Below, in pieces: positions 18,428-25,785 of a stretch of 64,000 bases of DNA. Numbering within the stretch: position 1 is the stretch's first letter; every line of letters starts with the position of its first letter. This DNA comes from Meridianimarinicoccus zhengii (GTDB lineage Bacteria > Pseudomonadota > Alphaproteobacteria > Rhodobacterales > Rhodobacteraceae), in NCBI RefSeq assembly GCF_003254465.1, contig NZ_QDFI01000012.1, positions 1 to 64,000 on the forward strand. The letters run 5' to 3'. Below the pieces are notes generated by a model. It was not told the origin of the DNA and did no database searches. It worked only from the letters and a program-made list of their open reading frames with translations. The translations under genes were made by a program, and so were the position numbers.

Positions 18428-19489
18428 ATGCCGGCAAGCCTGAAAGATGTCGCCCGAAAGGCGGGGCTGTCTCCGGCAACCGTGTCGCGGCACATGAACG
18501 GCACGCTCGAACTGCCCCCTGAAACGCGGGCGCGGATCGAACGCGCGGTGCGGCAACTCGGCTACCGGCCCAACCCCCACGCGCGGCGGCTGAGCCTCGG
18601 GCGGTCGGACACGATCACCCTGATCGTGCCGGACATCGCGAACCCGTTCTTCGCGACCCTCGCCGCGTCGGTCGAACGCACGGCATCGGAACGGGGGATG
18701 ATCGTGCAATTGCACGCCACCTCGAACGTGGAGGCGCGCGAGATCGCGCTGCTTGAACTCGCCACCGACAACCGTGCCGATGGCGTCGTGTTCTGCACCA
18801 ATCGCAGGCCCAGTCCCGATGTTGCCACGGCGATGGCCGCCCTGCCCCGTGTCGTCGTCGTGGACGAAGCGGTTCCCGGCGCGCGCGCCCCGCAGATCTA
18901 TGCGGACAACGCGCAGGGCGGTTACCTTGCGGGCCATCACCTCGCAGGATGGGGACACCGGCGCGTCGCCTATATGGGCGGCGGACAGGCGCTCATGTCC
19001 ACACGGCAGCGCGCGGAGGGGCTGGAACGCGGCCTGCGCGACGGCAGCGGCGGCGAGACGGTCGCCGTCAGGGTCATGTCAGGGCAGCACGATGTCGCGT
19101 CCGGACGCGCGCTTGCCACAGATCTGCTCGACGGGCGCGACAACGCGACGGCGATCTTCGTCGGCTCGGACGAAATCGCCATCGGCGTGATCGAAACCCT
19201 GCGCGCGCGGAACGTGCGCATCCCGCGCGACATGTCGCTCGTCAGTTTCGACGGGGCACGCGCGCTGCACCTTTACGACCCGCCGATCACGGCGGTGCGC
19301 CAGCCCGCGCAAAGACTGGGTGCGCGGGCGGTCGAGCTGCTGCTCGACGGCGACTGGAAGGATCAGGCCCTGCCGGACCTGGTCGAATACCTGCCGGTGG
19401 ACCTGATCGAACGCGCGTCCGTCGCGGCGCCGAACACGACAAGAAACGACCAACCAGAACCAGACCGACAGAGGAGTGTGACACCATGA
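18428..19489 (+). CDS. LacI family repressor
   Basis: This 353-residue regulator begins M-P-A-S-L-K-D-V-A-R-K-A-G-L-S, then P-A-T-V-S-R-H-M-N-G, a textbook LacI helix-turn-helix and hinge (L-G-Y-R-P-N-P-H-A-R). A periplasmic-binding-like sugar sensor domain follows, with I-V-P-D-I-A-N-P-F-F and D-G-V-V-F-C-T. The ATG at 18428 is chosen because GAAGGGGCGA lies just before it and the N-terminus is normal. The in-frame ATG at 18389 lies inside the palindromic operator and would add 13 basic residues. Its stop overlaps the next start (ATGA), so the regulator is the first gene of the transport operon it presumably represses. Confidence 0.9.
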   Translation: MPASLKDVARKAGLSPATVSRHMNGTLELPPETRARIERAVRQLGYRPNPHARRLSLGRSDTITLIVPDIANPFFATLAASVERTASERGMIVQLHATSNVEAREIALLELATDNRADGVVFCTNRRPSPDVATAMAALPRVVVVDEAVPGARAPQIYADNAQGGYLAGHHLAGWGHRRVAYMGGGQALMSTRQRAEGLERGLRDGSGGETVAVRVMSGQHDVASGRALATDLLDGRDNATAIFVGSDEIAIGVIETLRARNVRIPRDMSLVSFDGARALHLYDPPITAVRQPAQRLGARAVELLLDGDWKDQALPDLVEYLPVDLIERASVAAPNTTRNDQPEPDRQRSVTP

Positions 19490-20418
19490 AGACCGGACTG
19501 AAATCCGCCTTGCTCGCAACGGCGGCGACACTTGGGCTGACCGCGGGCGCGGCCGGGGCCGAGACCTTTGCGCTTGTGCAGATCAACCAGCAGGCGCTGT
19601 TCTTCAACCAGATGAACGCGGGCGCCACCGCCGCTGCCGAAGCGGCGGGCGACGAGCTGGTGATCTTCAATGCCAACAACGACCCGGCGGCACAGAACAG
19701 CGCGATCGAGACCTATATCGCGCAGGGCGTGGACGGGATCGTCGTGGTCGCCATCGACGTGAACGGGATCATGCCCGCCGTCCAGCAGGCCGCGGACGCC
19801 GGAATTCCCGTCGTCGCAGTGGACGCGGTGTTGCCCGACGGCCCCCATGCAGCGCAGGTCGGCGTGGACAATGTCGAAGCGGGCGGCATGATCGGCGACT
19901 ATTTCGTCGACTACGTGGCCAGTGACATGGGTGGCACGGCGACGCTGGGGATCGTCGGCGCGCTCAACTCCGCCATCCAGAATATCCGGCAGGACGGGTT
20001 CGAGGCCAGCATCGAAGGGGTGGACGGCATCACCGTCGCGGGCATCGTGGACGGCCAGAACGTGCAGGACGTGGCGCTTGGCGCGGCCGAGAACCTGATC
20101 ACGGCCAACCCGAACCTGAACGCGATCTATGCGACGGGCGAACCCGCGCTTCTCGGCGCCATCGCCGCCGTGGAAAGCCAGGGGCGCACCGGCGACATCA
20201 AGGTGTTCGGCTGGGATCTGACCGCGCAGGCGATCCGCGGCATCGACGCGGGCTACGTGGAGGCGGTGATCCAGCAGGACCCGGCCGAAATGGGCGCGAC
20301 CGCCGTGCGCATCCTGGACGATCTCGTCGGCGGCGGCAGCACGGAGGCGGTGGTCTCCGTTCCCGTGACCATCGTCACGACCGAGAATGTCGACGACTTC
20401 CGGAGCATCTTCGAGTGA
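19486..20418 (+). CDS. Ribose-type ABC transporter substrate-binding protein
   Basis: This 310-residue protein has a signal peptide ending G-A-A-G-A before E-T-F-A-L (about residue 25). The mature part has the RbsB-like layout: Q-M-N-A-G-A-T-A-A-A-E-A-A-G, then A-Q-N-S-A-I-E-T-Y-I-A-Q-G-V-D-G-I-V-V near residues 67-86, and Y-A-T-G-E-P-A-L-L-G-A near the end. It acts in the periplasm and delivers a sugar-like ligand to the permease at 21227. GAGGAG lies 9 bases before the ATG. The ligand is not known; family members bind pentoses, hexoses, inositols and autoinducer-2. It is the most direct handle for finding the substrate of this operon. Confidence 0.9.
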   Translation: MKTGLKSALLATAATLGLTAGAAGAETFALVQINQQALFFNQMNAGATAAAEAAGDELVIFNANNDPAAQNSAIETYIAQGVDGIVVVAIDVNGIMPAVQQAADAGIPVVAVDAVLPDGPHAAQVGVDNVEAGGMIGDYFVDYVASDMGGTATLGIVGALNSAIQNIRQDGFEASIEGVDGITVAGIVDGQNVQDVALGAAENLITANPNLNAIYATGEPALLGAIAAVESQGRTGDIKVFGWDLTAQAIRGIDAGYVEAVIQQDPAEMGATAVRILDDLVGGGSTEAVVSVPVTIVTTENVDDFRSIFE

Positions 20419-21230
20419 TGTCCACGCAATCGCAGCACGGCGCGATTGCCGGGCCGGGGGGCGTCATGCCCTCCGGTTCCGAGTCCGCGCCAGGCATGAC
20501 ACCGCGCATCAGCTTGCGCGGCATCCGCATGAGCTTCGGATCGATCGAGGCACTGCGCGGTGTCGATCTTGACGTGTATCCCGGCGAATGCGTGGGGCTG
20601 ATCGGCGACAACGCGGCGGGCAAGTCGACCCTGACGAAGATCATTTCCGGCACCTACGTCCCCGATGCAGGCACCATCGCGGTGGACGGCGAAGAGGTGC
20701 GTTTCGCCAACCCCGCCGATGCCCGCGCCCGCCACATCGAGATGGTGTTCCAGGACCTCAGCCTGTGCGACCATATCGACGTGATGGGCAACCTTTTTCT
20801 CGGCCGCGAGGTCGCGCGCTGGTCGTTCCTCGACCGTGCGACGATGAAGACCCGCGCCCGCGCCATGCTCGACGATCTCGACATCCGCATCCCGCGCCTG
20901 AACGCCCGCGTCGAAAAGCTGTCCGGCGGCCAGCGGCAGGCCATCGCCATTGCGCGCGCGGCGTCGTTCGATCCGCGGGTTCTCATCATGGACGAACCCA
21001 CATCCGCGCTCGCCGTGGCAGAGGTGGAGGCGGTGCTGCGCCTGATCAACACCCTGAAAGCGCGCGGTGTCGCCGTGATCCTCATCACCCACCGCCTTCA
21101 GGACCTGTTCGAGGTCTGCGACCGCATCGCCGTCATGTACGAAGGCACCAAGGTCGCCGAGCGCGCCATCGCCAAGACCAGCCTCGAGGATCTCGTGAAG
21201 CTGATCGTCGGCAAGGGGGAGGCGATATGA
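20418..21230 (+). CDS. ABC transporter ATP-binding protein (single-domain, sugar type)
   Basis: This 270-residue ATPase has Walker A G-D-N-A-A-G-K-S-T, signature L-S-G-G-Q-R-Q and Walker B V-L-I-M-D-E-P-T, then the T-S-A-L-A-V tail. Unlike RbsA it has only one ATPase domain, as in FrcA-like transporters, so it should act as a homodimer. The first 28 residues before P-R-I-S-L-R-G are a low-complexity lead. The ATG at 20418 shares its A with the previous stop codon; a GTG three bases earlier is also possible. It powers import through the permease that follows with an ATGA overlap. Confidence 0.93.
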   Translation: MSTQSQHGAIAGPGGVMPSGSESAPGMTPRISLRGIRMSFGSIEALRGVDLDVYPGECVGLIGDNAAGKSTLTKIISGTYVPDAGTIAVDGEEVRFANPADARARHIEMVFQDLSLCDHIDVMGNLFLGREVARWSFLDRATMKTRARAMLDDLDIRIPRLNARVEKLSGGQRQAIAIARAASFDPRVLIMDEPTSALAVAEVEAVLRLINTLKARGVAVILITHRLQDLFEVCDRIAVMYEGTKVAERAIAKTSLEDLVKLIVGKGEAI

Positions 21231-22240
21231 GCGTCCAGTACACCGAGCGCGGACAGGGATCCGCCATCGCCGATTTCCTGTCGGAGCATGCGCAGGTACT
21301 GTCCATCGCGGGCTTCTTCATCGTCTGCGTCGTGTTCTTTTCCGTCATGGCCAGCGCCTTCCTGACGCCGGTGAACCTGCTCAACATCTTGCGGCAGGCG
21401 GCGCCGATCCTGGTCGTCGCGGTGGCCATGACCTTCGTCATCATCACCGCGGGGATCGACCTGTCGGTCGGCTCGCAGGTGGCGCTCATCAACGCGGTGG
21501 CGGCAATCGCCCTGTCGGGCGGCTGGCTTCCCTGGCCGTTCGTGGTTCTGGCGATGCTGGCACTTGGCGCGCTGATCGGGCTGTTCCAGGGATGGTTCGT
21601 GGCGTATCAAGGCATTCCCGCCTTCATCGTCACGCTGGCGGGGCTGTCGATCCTGCGGGGCTTTGCGCTTTACCTGACACAGGGCTATTCCATCCCGATC
21701 CCCGACCTGCCGGGCTTTCTGTTTATCGGGCGCGGGCAGATCGGCGGCATTCCGTTCCCGGTGATCGTGTCGGTGGCCATCGCCGTACTTGGCACCGTCG
21801 TCCTGTCGCGCACCGTGTATGGCCGCCGCGTCGTCGCCACCGGCTCCAACACCGAGGCCGCGCGCCGCGCCGGGATGCCGGCGCGCGGGACCATCGCGTC
21901 GGTCTACATGCTGACGGGCATCGCCAGCGCCGTCGCGGGGCTTCTGATCGCGGCACGGCTCGGGTCCGGGTCCTCCAATGCCGCCGTGGGGTTCGAATTA
22001 CAGGTGATCGCGGCGGTGGTGCTGGGGGGCACGTCGCTGTTCGGCGGGCGGGGCACGATCCTCGGCACGCTGCTGGGGGCGCTGACCATCGCTGTCATCG
22101 GGAACGGCCTGATCCTCATGCATATCTCGCCCTTCTTCACGCAAATCGTCACCGGCACGATCATCCTGATCGCCATCTGGCTCAACACGCGGATCTTCAC
22201 CGCCAATTTCCGCTTCGGCGGCAAGCGCAGGAAGGGCTGA
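21227..22240 (+). CDS. Ribose-type ABC transporter permease
   Basis: This 337-residue membrane protein of the RbsC family has about nine or ten hydrophobic spans. The conserved blocks are V-I-I-T-A-G-I-D-L-S-V-G-S (around residues 75-87) and A-A-V-V-L-G-G-T-S-L-F-G-G-R-G-T near residues 265-280, the family's ATPase-contact and pore motifs. It overlaps the ATPase gene by ATGA and is followed two bases after its stop by the BtpA-like gene, so transporter and catabolic genes are one transcript. The C-terminus is basic (F-G-G-K-R-R-K-G). The assignment to the ribose/AraH class is firm; the sugar is unknown. Confidence 0.94.
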   Translation: MSVQYTERGQGSAIADFLSEHAQVLSIAGFFIVCVVFFSVMASAFLTPVNLLNILRQAAPILVVAVAMTFVIITAGIDLSVGSQVALINAVAAIALSGGWLPWPFVVLAMLALGALIGLFQGWFVAYQGIPAFIVTLAGLSILRGFALYLTQGYSIPIPDLPGFLFIGRGQIGGIPFPVIVSVAIAVLGTVVLSRTVYGRRVVATGSNTEAARRAGMPARGTIASVYMLTGIASAVAGLLIAARLGSGSSNAAVGFELQVIAAVVLGGTSLFGGRGTILGTLLGALTIAVIGNGLILMHISPFFTQIVTGTIILIAIWLNTRIFTANFRFGGKRRKG

Positions 22241-22242
22241 CC

Positions 22243-23088
22243 ATGGCGCAGATATCCGACCGCCCACAGAACGCCATCCGCGAGATTTTCGGGCGCGACA
22301 AGGCGCTGATCGGGATGATCCATTGCCCGCCCTTCCCCGGCGCGCCGCGCTATCGCGGCACGTCGCGGGACGACATCCTGTCCTTCTGCCTGCGCGATGC
22401 CGAACGGCTTGTCACGGGCGGGATGCACGGGCTGATCGTGGAAAACCACGGTGATATCCCGTTCTCCAAGCCTGACGATATCGGGCCGGAAACCTCGGCT
22501 TTCATGTCGGTCGTCGCCGACCGGATCGGGCGGGAATTCGGCGTGCCCATGGGGATCAACGTGCTGGCCAACGCGCCGATCCCGGCCTTCGCCATCGCCG
22601 CAGCGTCCGGCGCGGCCTTCATCCGCGTGAACCAGTGGGCCAACGCCTATGTCGCCAACGAGGGTTTCATGGAAGGCCGCGCCGCCGAGGCCCTGCGCTA
22701 CCGCGCCCAGTTGCGGGCCGAGGGCATCCGGGTGTTCGCCGACAGCCATGTGAAGCACGGCAGCCACGCGATCACCGCCGACCGCAGCGTGACCGAACTG
22801 ACCCGCGATCTGGCGTTCTTCGACGCGGACGCGGTGATCGCCACCGGCCAGCGCACGGGCGATAGCGCGGCGCTGGACGAGATCGACACGGTGTGCGCGG
22901 CAACCCATCTGCCCGTGCTCGTGGGCTCGGGCGTGACACCCGACAACATCGTGCCGATCCTCGAACGGGTGGATGCGGTGATCGTCGCCTCGTCGCTCAA
23001 GGAAGGCGGCGTCTGGTGGAACCCGGTGGAGGCCGCCCGTGTGAGCGCCTTCGTGAAGGCCGCGCAACCCGCGTTGGAGCAGCCATGA
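22243..23088 (+). CDS. BtpA/SgcQ family protein
   Basis: This 281-residue TIM-barrel-like protein has the BtpA family signature near the N-terminus, A-L-I-G-M-I-H-C-P-P-F-P-G (residues 21-33). Later come H-G-L-I-V-E-N-H-G-D-I-P-F, P-M-G-I-N-V-L-A-N and V-F-A-D-S-H-V-K-H-G. Members include SgcQ of the E. coli sgc locus and BtpA, once linked to photosystem I stability; they have been described as nucleosidase-like, but the reaction here is unknown. In this operon it follows the sugar-type permease directly and overlaps the TenA-like gene (ATGA), so it probably acts on the imported compound or its phosphate. A lyase or glycosidase role is inference only. Confidence 0.85.
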   Translation: MAQISDRPQNAIREIFGRDKALIGMIHCPPFPGAPRYRGTSRDDILSFCLRDAERLVTGGMHGLIVENHGDIPFSKPDDIGPETSAFMSVVADRIGREFGVPMGINVLANAPIPAFAIAAASGAAFIRVNQWANAYVANEGFMEGRAAEALRYRAQLRAEGIRVFADSHVKHGSHAITADRSVTELTRDLAFFDADAVIATGQRTGDSAALDEIDTVCAATHLPVLVGSGVTPDNIVPILERVDAVIVASSLKEGGVWWNPVEAARVSAFVKAAQPALEQP

Positions 23089-23735
23089 CCCGGATATCCG
23101 ACCGGATCCTGGCCGACAACGACGCGGTTCTGTCCCGGATGCTGGACCATCCCTTCGTGCGGCAGATCGCGGCGGGCACACTGCCCGTGCAGGGCTGGCA
23201 CCGCTATCTCGTCTACGAGGGCGCCTTCGTGGACACGGCGGTTTCGATCTTCGCCTATGCGACCGCCAAGGCACCCGACCTGCACAGCAAGCGCTGGCTG
23301 ATCGGGGTTCAGGATGCGCTGGTGCGCGACCAGATCCCCTATTTCGAGGACAGCTTCGCCACGCTGGGGATCGACCGCCACATAGCGATCCCACCATCGG
23401 TGCGCGCCTTCGACGACGGGATGCTCGCCATCGCGCGGGACGGCGATTTCGCAGATATCGTCACGGCGATGTTCGCCGCCGAGTGGATGTACTGGACATG
23501 GTGCAGCCGGGCCGCGGCCCATCCCATCGCGGACCCGCATATCCGCCGCTGGATCGACCTGCACGCGGATGACGGCTTCGCGGCGCAGGCACGGTGGCTG
23601 AAAGACACCATCGACCGGGTGGCAGCGCCCGCCGATCTGGCCCGCTTGAGCTCGATCTTCGGGCGGGTGACCGAACTGGAAATCGCCTTTCACGATGCGC
23701 CGCTGATCGGCATGACGGAGCCCTCCGATGCATGA
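23085..23735 (+). CDS. TenA family protein, Glu-type (TenA_E-like)
   Basis: This 216-residue all-helical protein is in the TenA/thiaminase II family, which hydrolyses amino-pyrimidines in thiamine salvage. By eye alignment, the position of the catalytic Cys (Cys135 in Bacillus TenA) is Glu here, in T-A-M-F-A-A-E-W-M-Y-W at E133, and the usual Q-D-Y is replaced by V-Y-E-G-A-F (E45). This places it nearer the TenA_E subgroup, which lacks the Cys. A conserved-type acidic residue remains near the end (E197/E199 in T-E-L-E-I-A-F). It overlaps BtpA upstream (ATGA) and the phosphotriesterase-like gene downstream by 8 bases. Activity on a thiamine breakdown product or a related C-N bonded compound is possible but unproven. 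Confidence 0.8.
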   Translation: MTRISDRILADNDAVLSRMLDHPFVRQIAAGTLPVQGWHRYLVYEGAFVDTAVSIFAYATAKAPDLHSKRWLIGVQDALVRDQIPYFEDSFATLGIDRHIAIPPSVRAFDDGMLAIARDGDFADIVTAMFAAEWMYWTWCSRAAAHPIADPHIRRWIDLHADDGFAAQARWLKDTIDRVAAPADLARLSSIFGRVTELEIAFHDAPLIGMTEPSDA

Positions 23736-24795
23736 CACCCCCAGCCCGACCGTCGCCACCGTGACCGGCCCGGTGCCGCGCGTCGCCCTTGGCGTCACGC
23801 TGATGCACGAGCATATCCTGAACGACTGCACCTGCTGGTGGCGCGGGCGGGACCCGGATTTCGCGTCGCCCATACGCGACCTGCCGGTCAGCGCGTCGAT
23901 CCTGTCGCAACTCAAGCATGACCCTTTCGCCAGCCGCGACAATTGCGGGCTGGACGACGAAGCGATGGCCGTGGCCGAACTGCTGAAGTTCCGGGCCGAA
24001 GGCGGTGGCACCGTGCTCGACCCAACGTGCCGCGGCATCGGCCGGTCGCCCGAAGCGCTGGTGCGGATCGCGCAGGCGACCGGGCTGAACATCGTGATGG
24101 GGTCGGGGTACTACCTGCACTCGTCCCACCCGCCGGAACTGGCCGCCATGACGGCCGAGGACATCGCGGCTGAACTGGTCCACGAACACCGCCGCGGGGT
24201 CGGGCCGGAGCATGTGCCCATCGGCATCATCGGCGAGATCGGCGTGAGCGCCGATTTCACGTCCGAAGAACGCAAGAGCCTGCGCGGCGCGGCCATCGCG
24301 GCGCTGGACACGGGCCTGCCGCTGATGATTCACCTGCCGGGCTGGGAACGGCTCGCGCATGACGTTCTGGACGCGGTCGCCGGCGAGGGACAGCCGCTCG
24401 ACCGGGTAATCCTGTGCCACATGAACCCGTCCTGGGACGATGGCGATTACCAGCGGTCGCTGGCCGACCGGGGTGCCTTCCTTGAATACGACATGATCGG
24501 GATGGACTACTGGTACGACGACCAGCAGGTGCAATGCCCGTCCGACGCCGATTGTGCTGCGGCCATCGCGGCGCTGGCGCGCGGCGGGTATCTCGACCGT
24601 TTGCTGCTGTCGCAGGACGTGTTCCTGAAGATGATGCTGACCGCGTTCGGCGGCAACGGCTACGCCCATGTGCAGCGCCACTTCCTGCCCCGGCTTCTGC
24701 GGGCCGGGCTGAGCGAGGCCGATCTCGACCGGCTCATGATCGCCAATCCCGCCGCCGCCCTGTGCGCCTATACAACACCGGAGACGACACCATGA
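23728..24795 (+). CDS. Phosphotriesterase-homology amidohydrolase
   Basis: This 355-residue TIM-barrel hydrolase keeps a full set of metal ligands: H27 and H29 (M-H-E-H-I), E170 (G-I-I-G-E-I-G), H202 (M-I-H-L), H231 (L-C-H-M) and D297 (L-S-Q-D). A bridging Glu in place of the carboxylated Lys is typical of Php-type proteins rather than true phosphotriesterases. Relatives act on lactones or N-acyl or phosphate esters. Here it sits between the TenA-like and GATase-like genes of the LacI operon, so it probably opens a ring or removes an ester or amide group from a pathway intermediate. Unlike organophosphate hydrolases it has no signal peptide and should be cytoplasmic. Confidence 0.88.
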   Translation: MHDTPSPTVATVTGPVPRVALGVTLMHEHILNDCTCWWRGRDPDFASPIRDLPVSASILSQLKHDPFASRDNCGLDDEAMAVAELLKFRAEGGGTVLDPTCRGIGRSPEALVRIAQATGLNIVMGSGYYLHSSHPPELAAMTAEDIAAELVHEHRRGVGPEHVPIGIIGEIGVSADFTSEERKSLRGAAIAALDTGLPLMIHLPGWERLAHDVLDAVAGEGQPLDRVILCHMNPSWDDGDYQRSLADRGAFLEYDMIGMDYWYDDQQVQCPSDADCAAAIAALARGGYLDRLLLSQDVFLKMMLTAFGGNGYAHVQRHFLPRLLRAGLSEADLDRLMIANPAAALCAYTTPETTP

Positions 24796-25556
24796 CGAAA
24801 CTGCTTCTCGTGGGCGAAAGCTGGGTCAGCGCCGCGACCCATTACAAGGGCTTCGACCAGTTCGGCAGCACGACCTTCCACACCGGCGCGGACCGCTTCG
24901 TCGAAGGCATGGCCCGTGCGGGCATCGACGTGACCTACATGAAGGCCCACGAGGCGGCGGAGGCATTCCCCTATACCGCCGAAGACCTGTCCGCGTGGGA
25001 CGTGGTGATGCTGTCGGATATCGGGGCGAACACGCTGCTGCTGCCGCCAGCGGTCTGGCTGCGCGGAGAGCGTGTACCCAACCGGCTGAAAGCGATCGAG
25101 GCTTACGTGCGCGGCGGCGGCGGGCTAATCATGGTCGGCGGCTACCTGACCTTTCAGGGCATCGACGGGCGCGGGCGCTGGCACCGCACCCCGGTCGAAT
25201 CCGCGCTGCCCGTGACCTGCCTGCCCGTGGACGACCGGGTCGAATTGCCCGAGGGCGCGGTGCCCGAGGTGGTGACACCCGGCCATCCGATCCTGTCCGG
25301 CGTCCCGTCCGACTGGCCCTACCTGCTGGGCGTGAACGAGATCGTGCCGAAGGCCGAGGGCGCGGAGGTCGTGCTGCGCCTGCCCGCGGATCAAGGCGGC
25401 CTGCCGCTGCTCGTCACGGGTCAGCACGGCGCGGGCCGGTCGGTCGCATGGGCGTCCGACATGAGCGAACACTGGCTGCCGAAACCGTTCCTCGACTGGC
25501 CGGGCTATGACGCGCTGTTTGCCAACATGGTCCGCTGGGCCGCCGACGGGACCTGA
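24792..25556 (+). CDS. GATase-like protein (DUF1355/PF07090-type)
   Basis: This 254-residue protein resembles the putative glutamine-amidotransferase-like family PF07090. Features are the start K-L-L-L-V-G-E-S-W-V, W-D-V-V-M-L-S-D-I-G-A-N-T around residues 68-81, a Gly-rich nucleophile-elbow region G-G-G-L-I-M-V-G-G-Y-L-T-F-Q-G near 115-130, and a C-terminal A-W-A-S-D-M-S-E-H-W. I see no Cys in the elbow position, so classical glutaminase chemistry is doubtful. It is the last gene of the LacI-led operon and overlaps the previous gene by ATGA. Function unknown; a structural or carbohydrate-modifying role, as in ThuA-like proteins, is an alternative. Confidence 0.65.
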   Translation: MTKLLLVGESWVSAATHYKGFDQFGSTTFHTGADRFVEGMARAGIDVTYMKAHEAAEAFPYTAEDLSAWDVVMLSDIGANTLLLPPAVWLRGERVPNRLKAIEAYVRGGGGLIMVGGYLTFQGIDGRGRWHRTPVESALPVTCLPVDDRVELPEGAVPEVVTPGHPILSGVPSDWPYLLGVNEIVPKAEGAEVVLRLPADQGGLPLLVTGQHGAGRSVAWASDMSEHWLPKPFLDWPGYDALFANMVRWAADGT

Positions 25557-25630
25557 TCCCCGCGGCCGGCAGGGGGGGACACAGAGCGCCGCTTTTCTGA
25601 GCGACCGCACGAATAAAAGGCATTACCTGC

Positions 25631-25726
25631 GTGTCATCGGCGGTGCCGGTGACGGCGGCACTGGACACAGGGCACGGCGCTGGTAATGTCACAGGACACA
25701 TGGCTTGAAGAGCCAAAGGCAACCGC
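25631..25726 (+). promoter_or_regulatory. Structured leader upstream of amiC
   Basis: Upstream of the terminator are several nested hairpins: GTGTC (25631-25635) with GACAC (25664-25668) enclosing GTGCCG/CGGCAC (25643-25648 and 25656-25661), then TGTC/GACA (25687-25690 and 25695-25698), then TGGCT/AGCCA (25701-25705 and 25711-25715). Such a row of stem-loops before a terminator suggests an RNA leader that AmiR-like ANTAR proteins could bind. A clean A1/G4 hexaloop pair was not found. Confidence 0.45.
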
Positions 25727-25768
25727 GCCCCGTCCGACCTCCCCGCAGGAGGTCACGGGGCTTTTTTT
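25727..25768 (+). terminator. Intrinsic terminator (attenuator) directly before amiC
   Basis: A strong hairpin has its outer stem GCCCCGT (25727-25733) pairing with ACGGGGC (25755-25761) and its inner stem GACCTCC (25736-25742) pairing with GGAGGTC (25748-25754). It is followed by seven T residues (25762-25768). It stands 17 bases before the amiC start codon and after the end of the previous operon, at a point where a terminator would switch amiC-amiR and everything downstream unless antitermination occurs. Confidence 0.8.
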
Positions 25769-25785
25769 ATGGACCCGTCCCGGCG

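Noticed and set aside
25549-25556. ACCTGATC, resembling part of the thiamine-pyrophosphate riboswitch, near the TenA operon
   Set aside because: It is the end of the GATase-like gene, there is no CTGAGA element before it, and the TenA gene lies upstream of it in the same transcript.
25687-25715. Hairpins before amiC as classic ANTAR targets (two hexaloops with A1 and G4)
   Set aside because: Loops are 4 and 5 bases in the best folds. One loop ACAGGA has A1 and G4 but needs a C-C mismatch at its base, so the consensus is not met; kept only as a general structured leader.
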